DNA of 64,000 bases from Mesostigma viride. Its lineage: Eukaryota > Streptophyta > Mesostigmatophyceae > Mesostigmatales > Mesostigmataceae. The notes beneath the pieces were generated by a model, which had not been told where the DNA came from, made no database searches, and saw only the letters and a program-made list of their open reading frames with translations. The DNA lies in the NCBI GenBank assembly GCA_009746045.1, contig RPFO01000027.1:4215953-4279952 (forward strand), in the 5' to 3' direction. The position numbers and the translations under genes are program-made. Below are positions 23,989-34,689 of this stretch, in pieces; positions within the stretch are counted from its first letter, which is position 1, and each line of letters begins with the position of its first letter.

Positions 23989-24509
23989 TTACCAACTCCT
24001 GGGGTATTTGCTCACATCTTTCCACCTCGTTCTCTGGGCCATTTCCGTTGTTCTGTGCCTGGTTGTCAAGGGGAAGTCTGGTTTATGTGGCTATCATCCC
24101 CAGACCCCAGGGATCCTTGTTGGACCTCTCCTAAGCCTCTTGGTTTCCCGGCTGCACGTGTTTGTACCGTCCAGCTCGTCCCACTATATTCCCAGTTCTG
24201 CCCACCCACCATTTGTTCCTGCAGCTTCGTACACTGTTTACATGTATGTATAAAGCATTTGATATGTAACACAGCAGCAAAATGGCGCCACTCTTGAAAA
24301 CTGAGCAAGCCGCGGCAGCTAGGTATGATTCCTGGCAGCAATTTTATGTCTGGAAATTGGTCCTAGCTGTGGGAGCATTTACTGACAAAGGTGCATGTCT
24401 GTGGGTAGGGTATTCTTCCCTTTCACGATTCCCAAGAGATGCTCATCTGTCCACACACTTTTGTTTGTTTTGCGTATGGTGATCACTGCACGCTTCGTGC
24501 TGCATTCAG

Positions 24510-24611
24510 GATCTGTGGACCCCGCTGCACCTGGCAGATCATAATGGCCATCTGGACATCGCGAAGCACCTCATTGTGAGCGGTGCGGACGTGGACGCGA
24601 AGACCATTAAG
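24510..24611 (+). CDS. Ankyrin-repeat exon 8 (34 residues)
   Basis: The exon is 102 bp, phase 0/0, between 'tgcattcag' and a weaker donor 'gttggc'. The core reads WTPLHLAD, GHLDIAKHL and VSGADVDA. Type II module, whose upstream intron (24.0-24.5 kb) matches the one before exon 6. The non-consensus position +3 of the donor may lower splicing efficiency. Confidence 0.8.
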
Positions 24612-25577
24612 GTTGGCTTTTGCGTTTACTGTGGCATGGTCAGCTTGCACGCATCCTCCCTTTGGCTGTGTGACCCATGGCCCACGCCCCATCCATCTCG
24701 TGTTGCATGCACAGCCAAGCAACACGGCAGTGTGCGTCTCTGCTCCGGACTTTTGATGTGCTATCCCCTTCTTTTGTTTCCAATAATGCTAGGAGTAAAA
24801 GCTGAGAAATGCTGGCAGGGGGGGGGGGGGGGGGAAGCATCGCTCTTTGTGCAAAATCGCGAGCGGCGAAGCGTGCTCTACCTGCTAAGAAGAAGCGCGG
24901 GCCTAAACATGTATGAATGATGATTTTTGCACATCCGCTGGGCTGTGTGTTGCTTCGTCTGCCTTGACGCGTGGTGTGGCTGTTTGTGGTGGGTTTATTC
25001 GGCGGGATGGATGCTTGTGCAGCGTCAGACTTCCTTTACGGTCAGTGTTGTGCTGATGCGGGAACGCATTGTGTCCATGTCTATGTGTTGCCTTTCGCAT
25101 CACAATTGGCTGTTCGTCGTGATGTGTGTTACCGATGGCCTGCCGAGTCAATTATGTAGTGCACTCTCTGTACCACACTGCAAGCGTTGCCTGCTCCTTG
25201 CTCTCTGTCATTGCTTGCCAGCCCCGTTCAGGCGTTCAAGTCTCCTTTCAAGCACTTCACGCTCCTCCCGTTTGAAGCTGTTGTTAGTCGTAGACAAGTC
25301 TACTATCGTGGACCCTGTCTCGAAAATTACCCCAAACTTTTTTTTACTCACTGTTGACAGATCGCAGTTGACAGACCGCCGCAAGAGAATCCTGGAGATA
25401 CCCTTGGTATGACTACTTGACAGCCCATTTCCAATTGACTGTTGGTCGTGCTACATAACTAGTACACATGGCTCTGTGCGTTCTCCTTAGTGTCAAGCGA
25501 GCCGAAAAACGGATGGCACGTGGAATGTTGAGGGTTCAAGCCCATGTTACGGACCTAATAAACCATCCTCGTGCCGA

Positions 25578-26180
25578 TTTCCGACCATGAGTTCGCCGAT
25601 TTTTTACCATGAGCTCGATTTTCGAGCATGAGTTGAACTCATGGTCGAAAATCGGCTTGGATTTGTGGCAGGACTGCAAGTCGCGCGGGAATGTTTTCGC
25701 GGGAAATGTAGGTCAGCGCCAAGATCCAGATCTGTAGCACACTTGTCTGACCGTATCTGACCATCGGACCAGGGTGAACACCCTGGACAAACTCAATGGG
25801 GTATCCTGGAGTACCCTATATTGCACAGCTGTTGGTAGGAACAAACCAGTTATGTTTGGCACCAGCTGATAGGTCCCTGGGGCAGTTACAAGTATCAATG
25901 CAGGGATGCTATCCTACATAGGCAGTAAATGTGCCTACAAAATCACTCCCAGGGGTCAGCTCATTGCGAAACGGGTCCATCATGCATTACAACGCGGTGT
26001 CACATGGCAGTGATCGCACCCTCGCCGTAGGGGGGTACTATTTATAATTCAGAGGGACCTTGTACTTTGACCACCCACTATACCCCCAAGTAGCCCCACC
26101 TGTGCGCATGCTTGGACTTCCTAGCATGGCTTAGAAACTATAACAGGGGCCACCCACAGTGTGGCAACAATAATCACAAC
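25578..26180. repeat. Dispersed repeat family B, copy 1 (partner 37.57-38.12 kb)
   Basis: Shared blocks include 'gcgggaaatgtaggtcag', 'ggaccagggtgaacaccctgg' and a terminal 'ggcttagaaa'. The start holds inverted short motifs (catgagttgaactcatg) that could form hairpins. No coding frame is conserved between the copies. Confidence 0.75.
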
Positions 26181-26376
26181 TAACACTCGATTTTTTTTTC
26201 ATCCATTTATGTGAAGGACAGGTAGAGGCACACACCATAGCATCTTCAGTTTTGAAAAATCTAATTTCTACACGGAGTTATAACGTTGGCAAGTTACGCG
26301 ACACCCAGTTTTGCTAGCTAAAATTAGGTTTACAGCTTATGTTTTTGGTCCTCCCATGGAAAGTTGTGAACTTGCA

Positions 26377-26504
26377 ATTCATGTCCCACGTAGCTCCCAC
26401 AAAAACCAGCATCTTCATTAAAACAATAAGTGGAAGCATAAATGTGACACTATTGACATGCCCGGAGGCACGCCGTTCAAGGCCCTTCATGAAGTACGTT
26501 GCCC
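26377..26504 (+). repeat. 128-bp direct repeat, copy 1
   Basis: It is repeated at 26954-27081 with a constant offset of 577 bp and no difference noticed. The second copy abuts the end of the 420-bp direct repeat. Together they form a 577-bp tandem duplication at the left edge of the retroelement complex. Confidence 0.9.
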
Positions 26505-26537
26505 TAGAGGCAACCAAGACAAGGGTGGGTGGGTGGG

Positions 26538-26957
26538 GAGCAAACAAAGAGGCCGACAAAACCAGCCAGAGCGGCTTTTAGTCGCAAAACCTCCTTATCC
26601 CTAGCTAACTGACGTCATTAAACCCTTATGTTCAGTGATGCTAGTAAGACGCTAACCGTACAGACCGGGGGTAGAATATCCCGAAGCTGCACGGCTAGTA
26701 TTAAATAATGCGTAGGTTGTTCTTTTCAGGGGCACTGCACCTCACGCCCCGTTCCGCCCGGGTATAACCAACCCAAGCGCGGAACGCACATTTTATTTAA
26801 TTCATTTTTCAACCATGCACTATACTGCATCTACTAATCACAAAAGCTCTAGCCAAACAGCTACGAGAAAACACTACGACCTATAAGCCGCTCAACCAGC
26901 GGCCTCTTGTTCCCGCATTCACGTATAGAAGAAACTCCGTTCAAAGAACCCCGATTC
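26538..26957 (+). repeat. 420-bp direct repeat, left copy (LTR-like flank)
   Basis: It matches 34004-34424 in the same orientation with only a handful of differences (for example a 5-C versus a 6-C run and single substitutions). Two near-identical direct repeats about 7.5 kb apart that enclose retroelement genes resemble LTRs. But no TG...CA ends, primer-binding site or own coding region was found, so an outer insertion or a duplicated target segment is equally possible. Confidence 0.7.
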
Positions 26958-27081
26958 ATGTCCCACGTAGCTCCCACAAAAACCAGCATCTTCATTAAAA
27001 CAATAAGTGGAAGCATAAATGTGACACTATTGACATGCCCGGAGGCACGCCGTTCAAGGCCCTTCATGAAGTACGTTGCCC
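26954..27081 (+). repeat. 128-bp direct repeat, copy 2
   Basis: See the copy at 26377-26504. The first four bases overlap the end of the 420-bp direct repeat. Confidence 0.9.
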
Positions 27082-27210
27082 AATCACCCCCGCCCTGGCT
27101 TTCCCTTGAAGCCGCACTCCACCTTGCTCGTTGTCACAAGTGACCGCCCTGCCGCAAAACGGGAGCCCCCCCACATCGGGAGGCGTGTGCCCGGCGGCTG
27201 TGGATGCATG

Positions 27211-27266
27211 GAGTTGGAACGAGTCTCACGACGATGGACAACTGCCGAAAGCTGAAATGGAAGGAT
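27211..27266 (-). repeat. Truncated LTR 3' end, inverted
   Basis: The reverse complement of 27651-27704, the end of the plus-copy LTR. It lies just before the plus-copy LTR begins. Its abrupt edge at 'agttggaac' helps set the LTR 3' boundary, and it shows that a third LTR copy once existed at this place. Confidence 0.7.
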
Positions 27267-27273
27267 CATCAAT

Positions 27274-27704
27274 GGATTTCCGGCCTGCGCGCCGCGTATT
27301 GCCTACCGCGGCTGAGCGGGACACCTCAGTACTGTACGGCAGGGCGTACGGTACTGAGGCGTCAGGTGGACTGACATGCAGTTAGTGCCAGACTGTTCCT
27401 AGGTGCTAGCTCGACCCGCCAGGTCCGGTGTAGCCGGGCCTGACGGGCCGAGTCTTAGCTGGTTGCTAGTGACGTGGTCGCATGGCATTGCAGTGTCCAG
27501 TTGTCCACTGGCAGGTGCTGCAGTGAGCACCGCCATAGGCATATAGGCGTAGCACTGGGGAGTGCCGCAGCACCCGAGTTTGCCCAGACGTTCCATTCTG
27601 AGCCCTCAAGCTTACACTACTCTCATTGTATTATTGCTAATACAACCATCCTTCCATTTCAGCTTTCGGCAGTTGTCCATCGTCGTGAGACTCGTTCCAA
27701 CTTG
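27274..27704 (+). repeat. LTR of copia-like element, plus copy
   Basis: About 430 bp, repeated in inverse orientation at 32834-33262. It is followed by 'tggactgaaa', which could be a primer-binding site, and then by the gag start codon 45 bp further on. Boundaries come from comparing three copies and are uncertain by a few bases at the 5' side. Confidence 0.7.
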
Positions 27705-27748
27705 GACTGAAAAGCTTTTTTTTATTTTTTTTCGAAAAACAAAAAAAT

Positions 27749-29074
27749 ATGGCTTCCAACAACGTCAAGGACAACAACAACAAGGGGAAGGCGCCTGCCA
27801 GGCGCACATCCCCCCGACTCTCGCCGGAGGGCACGCCCTCCGCCAACGATGCAGCGAGGGTGACGCCTAGCGTCACCTTCCGCACGGTGGTCGCCGACCA
27901 CCCCAGGCGTCGGACCCCGCAGGTGGGGCCCGGCGCCCGGGGGATGGCGAGCGGACGCCCGTTTGCCACTGGCGGCTCGTCCGCCATGGCACCCGGGGGG
28001 CAGGTCCCCCGGGCACGTAATTCCCCCATCGCAGGTGATGGGGGTCGTGAACGAAGCGACTCCTCGGAAGAGGACGGGGAGGTGCAGCCTGCGAGGCCAC
28101 GGCCTTCGCTCGAGATTTCTTCACAGACGCCTGCGACGTCTGGCAATCTCTCGGTGGGCCGACAGATGGCCATCCTGGACATCGACCGGTATGGTGCGCA
28201 TGTTCCGCCGCCTGTCGCGTTCGGGCGCTTACCGCATCTTCTCCCCATCGGGGAAGATGACATCCCAGCGTTCATTTCGGTGAACGGCTGGATCATTCGT
28301 CAGCGTTTTCAGCTGACTGCAGATGAGCCGACGCATGCGATCGAGGTTCATCGGACGCAAACGCTGCTCGAGGGTCGTCTGCGGATGCAGTTCCACCTGA
28401 TCCAGGTGGCCGTTTGGATGTGGTGTTTCGCCAATCGGCCGAGGAGCAATCCAGGCACTGTGGATCAGTGGGCGCCCAGGCAGCGTCAGAGAGAGGCGCT
28501 GCGCGTGGTCGCCAAGCAGGAGATCACGCCGACACCGTTGCCGGCGTGGCCACAAGTCACGCCAGTTGGCTGGGAAGCTGACAGGCGCGAGGCGGCTGCG
28601 ATGCCGCCTGCGACGGAGCGCGGGGCGGCAGTCGCCCCTACCACGCCCATGGGTGGTGTAACCACCCAGGACCCTCTGGCAGGGCAGAGGGTCCAGCCTC
28701 AGCAGCGGGCTCCCCCGCCAAGCGTGGGGGGCCAGGTGGCTGAGGAGGCCACCGGGGTTGCAGGGACCCCGGCGGCGACGCCAGCTCCCGGGGTCGCAGA
28801 GACCCCGGCAGCGACGCCGGCGCCTCCGGCGCAGGCGGGGGAGGCAACTCCCATGGAGGGTGTCACTGGCACCTCCAGCGGCTCGGGGGGGCAGGCCCCC
28901 TCCAGCCGCACCAAGGACAAGGCCCTGGCAGGGCCGGAGGGGCCTCAGGGTCCCACCTTGGCAGGGCAGCAGCCGGCACGGCTGGACGGCGATCTGGAAG
29001 GTCGGGACTTCATCACCCTGGGTGATGAGCCTGTGTGGCGGGCCATACAGGCTGCCACAGCCTCCTTCCGTGGG
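27749..29074 (+). pseudogene. gag: Gag region of copia-like retrotransposon, plus copy (truncated)
   Basis: The frame starts at ATG 27749 (MASNNVKDNNNKGK) and stays open to 29137, but homology to the minus copy ends at 29074, so the last residues are junction sequence. It is a Pro/Ala/Gly-rich Gag N-terminal half that would build the particle shell. It differs from the minus copy at few residues (for example A/S, P/L and E/G changes). It lacks the zinc knuckle and integrase that the minus copy retains, so it cannot be functional alone. A 26-bp micro-duplication (29034-29060 and 29075-29100) marks the break. Confidence 0.75.
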
Positions 29075-29101
29075 GTGGCGGGCCATACAGGCTGCCACAG
29101 C

Positions 29102-30061
29102 TCACTGATGCATCCACAGAGCTCTGTCAGCATATGACCCACTGTCAGCCAGCAGATTAGCATCTTCCTTGGCTACAAGGGTTTTTATGGACCTGATGGC
29201 CCTTTCAATAATGCCTTGCCTCTCATGATCTTCTAGCCCAGCCAGATCAATAGCCTCACACCCTGGTTCATTGGCAAGACACGTGAACTGCTGATCCAGT
29301 AACAATGCCTCCACAGGGTAGTACCTGGCCTGAGCAATCAAGAGAGCCCTGAGCAACTGTGTCTTGTCCATTCCAGGTAATGGTTCAATGGTTGTGTACC
29401 TTGACCATGCATCTTTAAGTGCCAAGTAAGATTGTCCTTTGATATGAAAGACATCTCCTACCACCCTGCCCTTGCACTTAGGTGGGGTAGCTACATGCCA
29501 CTTAGGGGGTTTGGGTGCATTGAACTGACAATGCTGGCAGTGGGATCTGACCACCTGGCATGCACGTCTGAGTGCTGCCCCCCCTATTGCTGCTGCCACC
29601 ACCTCTGCACTCACTTCATGCCCATAAAGGAAGTGCAACTGCAAAGCAAGCTCCTGTATACTGATATGAGCATCCTCTGCTGGGGACACTCTGCACACCT
29701 TGGGAACCATAGATGTGAAGGTTGGTTTAGAGACGTAATCTTCTGAAACCAGCTGTAGCACCTTTCCAGAACTGCTCACTGCTCTGACAGTGGGGCATGC
29801 AGATGAAAGAGGTGAAGCAGGCACACTCAAGCCAGCATGAGAGGGAGACTCACACTTCTTGCCGTAAGGAGGCCGCTTGCAGTCCTTGGGGTCACCGTGG
29901 GGCGGCCCGTGGCACTTGTGGCACAGGACGTCCAAATGCCCCAGCTCGTCCACGTTCTTGCGGCAGGTGGGCCGCAGGTGGTACTTCATGCCACAGCGGG
30001 TGCACCGCTGAGAAGACTTGTCCTCCTTGTCCCGCTTCTTGTTGTTGTTGTTGTTGTTGTT

Positions 30062-30097
<36 letters not shown>

Positions 30098-32790
30098 ATT
30101 GTTGTTGTTGCTGTTGTTGTTGCTGGAGCTGCCCCCCTTGGAGGGAGACTGCCCCTTACCCTTGCCCTTGCCCCAGCCCCTGCCCTTGCCCTTGCCCTTG
30201 CCCTTGCCCTTGCCCTTGCCCTTGCCCTTGCCCTTGCCCTTAAACATCTGTCCCAGCAGGGACTTCACCTCTGCCATGGTGACAGGCCTCTTGCTCCTGT
30301 CTTCTCTCTCCCTATCCTCCTCCCTATCTTCCCCCCTGACCCTCTTTACAGAGGTGCCCATGGCCCCCTGGCTGAGGGGGGCCAGGGCCAGCTTGATATA
30401 ATCCAATGCCTCCTTCATGTCCTCCCAGTACTTTGCCATTCCTGTTACAAGCATAGCGTGAGTGTTTTTGTCAAGTTTGAGTTTCTCCAGGAAGGAATGC
30501 AGCAAGAACTTGTGATCTAGCTGCTGGACATCAGGACGGGCTTTGATGGCTAGCTCATATTTCTTGGTCTCAGCCACGTAGTCTAGTGAGGTGACCCTGT
30601 ATTCCTCTACCCACCTGAATGCCCCATACATGTCCACAGATGAGGGGGTGGAGAGGAGGTCAGTTAGCTCCTTCATGAATGCCTCCCAGACTGCCCTAGC
30701 CTGCGTGTCCTGCCACCTGGGATATCTACGTTGGAAGACAAGGATGAGATTCTGAATCTGAGAGGAGGACTGATGGTAAAAATCCCCCTGCATGAGGGAT
30801 CCAAACCAGTTCTTGATATTCAGTTCCTCCCTAGCCAGCTGGAGAGAGAGAAGTACATGATTCCCCTGCTCCCTAGTATGCCCCTCAGGCAACCCCCTGA
30901 CATTGATCCTATCCACAGGACGGTTTTCATTGTATGTGGGCCACCTGGAGGGGGATGCAGGGGGTGAGGGAGAAGATGGTGTTGCTGCTGCAGCATTCAC
31001 AGGAGAGACATGCTGAGATGGAGGTGCTACCTGAGTGAGCTGAACAGGAGGGGCAAGCATGGGCTGTGTAGGATGGGTAGGCAACATAGGGGTGGACTGG
31101 GTGGGGGTGTGAGTATGTGTGACTTCCCGCCTCCTGCTGCGGGCCTCCTCCCAATCATGGAAGGTGGGAGAGAGTGACACGTCATCGTCAGTAGGGTTAG
31201 TAAAATCATGATGCAGCCAGGTAGGCAACCACCTACCCGCCCCTTTCAGGATGGCATTGTGCAGGAGCTCCAGGAGTCGCACCAGGCGAACCCTGTTACC
31301 CTGCACCCTCCTTCCTGAGAGGAGGGCCTGCAGGGCAGGCAGCAAGTCGTCACACACCCTGCGTGTGTCCGCGTGGAGGTTGGGCAAGCCCAGGATGTGC
31401 GTGATAATCGCACACACCAGGCTGCCCGCCTCCGCGACGTGCATCTGCTGGCTCCTGTCGGCCAGCCCACGGAAGGAGGCTGTGGCAGCCTGTATGGCCC
31501 GCCACACAGGCTCATCACCCAGGGTGATGAAGTCCCGACCTTCCAGATCGCCGTCCAGCCGTGCCGGCTGCTGCCCTGCCAAGGTGGGACCCTGAGGCCC
31601 CTCCGGCCCTGCCAGGGCCTTGTCCTTGGTGCGGCTGGAGGGGGCCTGCCCCCCAGAGCCGCTGGAGGTGCCAGTGACACCCTCCATGGGAGTTGCCTCC
31701 CCCGCCTGCGCCGGAGGCGCCGGCGTCGCTGCCGGGGTCCCTGCGACCCCGGGAGCTGGCGTCGCCGCCGGGGTCCCTGCAACCCCGGTGGCCTCCTCAG
31801 CCACCTGGCCCCCCACGCTGGGCGGGGGAGCCCGCTGCTGAGGCTGGACCCTCTGCCCTGCCAGAGGGTCCTGGGTGGTTACACCACCCATGGGCGTGGT
31901 AGGGGCGACTGCCGCCCCGCGCTCCGTCGCAGGCGGCATCGCAGCCGCCTCGCGCCTGTCAGCTTCCCAGCCAACTGGCGTGACTTGTGGCCACGCCGGC
32001 AACGGTGTCAGCGTGATCTCCTGCTTGGCGACCACGCGCAGCGCCTCTCTCTGACGCTGCCTGGACGCCCACTGATCCACAGTGCCTGGATTGCTCCTCG
32101 GCCGATTGGCGAAACACCACATCCAAACGGCCACCTGGATCAGGTGGAACTGCATCCGCAGACGACCCTCGAGCAGCGTTTGCGTCCGATGAACCTCGAT
32201 CGCATGCGTCGGCTCATCTGCAGTCAGCTGAAAACGCTGACGAATGATCCAGCCGTTCACCGAAATGAACGCTGGGATGTCATCTTCCCCGATGGGGAGA
32301 AGATGCGGTAAGCGCCCGAACGCGACAGGCGGCGGAACATGCGCACCATACCGGTCGATGTCCAGGATGGCCATCTGTCGGCCCACCGAGAGATTGCCAG
32401 ACGTCGCAGGCGTCTGTGAAGAAATCTCGAGCGAAGGCCGTGGCCTCGCAGGCTGCACCTCCCCGTCCTCTTCCGAGGAGTCGCTTCGTTCACGACCCCC
32501 ATCACCTGCGATGGGGGAATTACGTGCCCGGGGGACCTGCCCCCCGGGTGCCATGGCGGACGAGCCGCCAGTGGCAAACGGGCGTCCGCTCGCCATCCCC
32601 CGGGCGCCGGGCCCCACCTGCGGGGTCCGACGCCTGGGGTGGTCGGCGACCACCGTGCGGAAGGTGACGCTAGGCGTCACCCTCGCTGCATCGTTGGCGG
32701 AGGGCGTGCCCTCCGGCGAGAGTCGGGGGATGTGCGCCTGGCAGGCGCCTTCCCCTTGTTGTTGTTGTCCTTGACGTTGTTGGAAGCCAT
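29102..32790 (-). pseudogene. gag-pol: Gag-integrase polyprotein of copia-like retrotransposon, minus copy
   Basis: It reads from ATG 32790 but needs a one-base frame change at the 5-G run 32725-32729 (the plus copy has six) to join the long frame that ends at 29102. Order: Pro/Ala/Gly-rich Gag; a Gly-Lys repeat and poly-Asn run (30.02-30.24 kb); a CCHC zinc knuckle of form CX2CX4HX4C and a second Cys/His cluster (about 29.9-30.0 kb); an integrase with an HHCC zinc region and a likely DDE core (GDVFHIKG, ALLLDQQFT, GIIERAIR). The frame ends at a stop made by the head-to-head junction, so reverse transcriptase and RNase H are absent. No protease active-site motif is visible between knuckle and integrase. 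Integrase before the lost RT is the copia order. Confidence 0.75.
30018..30240 (-). repeat. Coding microsatellites: (AAC)n poly-Asn and (GGCAAG)n Gly-Lys
   Basis: The plus strand shows (gtt/att)n at 30040-30125 and (cccttg)n at 30160-30240. On the minus strand these code for a poly-asparagine run and a Gly-Lys dipeptide run inside Gag. The basic run beside the zinc knuckle could bind nucleic acid. Confidence 0.9.
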
Positions 32791-33262
32791 ATTTTTTGTT
32801 TTTCGAAAAAAATAAAAAAAGCTTTTCAGTCCAAGTTGGAACGAGTCTCACGACGATGGACAACTGCCGAAAGCTGAAATGGAAGGATGGTTGTATTAGC
32901 AATAATACAATGAGAGTAGTGTAAGCTTGAGGGCTCAGAATGGAACGTCTGGGCAAACTCGGGTGCTGCGGCACTCCCCAGTGCTACGCCTATATGCCTA
33001 TGGCGGTGCTCACTGCAGCACCTGCCAGTGGACAACTGGACACTGCAATGCCATGCGACCACGTCACTAGCAACCAGCTAAGACTCGGCCCGTCAGGCCC
33101 GGCTACACCGGACCTGGCGGGTCGAGCTAGCACCTAGGAACAGTCTGGCACTAACTGCACGTCAGTCCACCTGACGCCTCAGTACCGTACGCCCTGCCGT
33201 ACAGTACTGAGGTGTCCCGCTCAGCCGCGGTAGGCAATACGCGGCGCGCAGGCCGGAAATCC
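31466..33262 (-). repeat. Inverted-repeat arm, partner of 27274-29074
   Basis: This 1,797-bp stretch (LTR plus gag) is the near-perfect reverse complement of 27274-29074. Only four net bases of indel separate the arms. The 2.4-kb spacer is the rest of the minus copy (29.1-31.47 kb). Confidence 0.92.
32834..33262 (-). repeat. LTR of copia-like element, minus copy
   Basis: Inverse copy of 27274-27704. Both copies are 5' LTRs of their elements; no 3' LTR of either is present in the window, which agrees with head-to-head truncation. Confidence 0.7.
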
Positions 33263-34003
33263 GTGTGTCAGCCTAAGCATCTCATCTAACTCATGGCCAG
33301 GCCCAAAAAGGCCCAGCGCATTTGCACTGCGATTGCGCACGGCCAGCCTATCATGACCCCTCTCGGGGCCCCGAGTCGGTACCGCTATGGCCGTCTCCCC
33401 ATAGACCCGGGGTGCTTCGAGAAAAAACGTGGACCTAGCCCTGGCCCCGCCAGCCCGGATGCCCGAGGCCACAGCCCCAGGCACCTGGCTGAACGAGAGT
33501 CCGTTCAGCCAAGACCGCATTCCCCCCCGAGGTTTCTATGCGTGGGGAAAAAATTTCTAGCTTAGGCGCTTTTCCCATCGCCGTCCCCAGCCCCAACCAC
33601 CCCCCCCTCGGCGGAAGGCAATTGCAAAGTTTGCTGGCCAGCAGCAATTTCCGAAGAAAAAGCCTCAGGCCGCGGACCGAGACACGGGTCGCCAGTGCCA
33701 GCCATCCGGCTCCAACCCGGGGTGCAAGCATCCCCAGGTACGGAGCACCAGCTCGCGCACTGGGCCGACCGAGCGACAGTTGAGCACCTGTCACGGCACC
33801 CGGCCCACCAAAGACCCCAAGCTGGGGAAAAGGTGCGGACCGGAGGTGATCATTTTCTTTTCTTTTAGTTTACCGGGCGAGGAACTACGCCTGGCCGGTT
33901 AACAACTGGAAGTCTCACCACTGGCCAAGTGGCCGGTGCAACCAGTGCTTTTGGGATTTTGCTCCGCAGCACCCATAGCTGCGGCTGCCGCCGCAACGAC
34001 AAC
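33263..34003. other. GC-rich spacer, nothing recognised
   Basis: Between the minus-copy LTR and the right 420-bp repeat. Open frames on both strands are short and without domains. Confidence 0.4.
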
Positions 34004-34424
34004 GAGCAAAGAAAGAGGCCGACAAAACCAGCCAGAGCGGCTTTTAGTCGCAAAACCTCCCTTATCCCTAGCTAACTGACGTCATTAAACCCTTATGTTC
34101 AGTGATGCTAGTAGGACGCTAACCGTACAGACCGGGGGTAGAATATCCCGAATCTGCACGGCTAGTATTAAATAATGCGTAGGTTGTTCTTTTCAGGGAC
34201 ACTGCACCTCACGCCCCGTTCCGCCCGGGTATAATCAACCCAAGCGCGGAACGCATATTTTATTTAATTCATTTTTCAACCATGCACTATACTGCATCTA
34301 CTAATCACAAAAGCTCTAGCCAAACAGCTACGAGAAAACACTACGACCTATAAGCCGCTCAACCAGCGGCCTCTTGTTCCCGCATTCACGTATAGAAGAA
34401 ACTCCGTTCAAAGAACCCCGATTC
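34004..34424 (+). repeat. 420-bp direct repeat, right copy
   Basis: Partner of 26538-26957. The DNA right after it (tcttgttgcgatgctgcgggtggcccctgt) also occurs at 22.22-22.25 kb, so the complex lies next to another dispersed repeat. Confidence 0.75.
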
Positions 34425-34689
34425 TTGTTGCGATGCTGCGGGTGGCCCCTGTACCCCACCTATGAGGTTACCATGCAATATAAATTATTAGGCTGGATGG
34501 GGGCTCTTGTGGCGTATCGTGCAACTCATGGATGGTTTTAGGCGCGAGTCAGAGACGGTTGAGGGGTTGATTGAGCTTGACGAGGAAACGCAGGATCTGC
34601 CTCAAATATGCTGAAAACCGTAATTCAAATCTGGAAGCAAATAAAGTTTTCCCCACACTATGTAAGGTACATAAGCCGGTCTCCTATTG

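Noticed and set aside
22529-24297. Open frames of 377-588 codons (plus) and 498 codons (minus) over the G-rich tract
   Set aside because: They are Gly/Val/Trp or Pro/His/Thr translations of a minisatellite and stay open in several frames at once.
28229-29098. Minus-strand frame opposite gag (and its plus partner at 31373-32311)
   Set aside because: Antisense of the GC-rich Gag coding sequence; the composition is only Arg/Pro/Gly.
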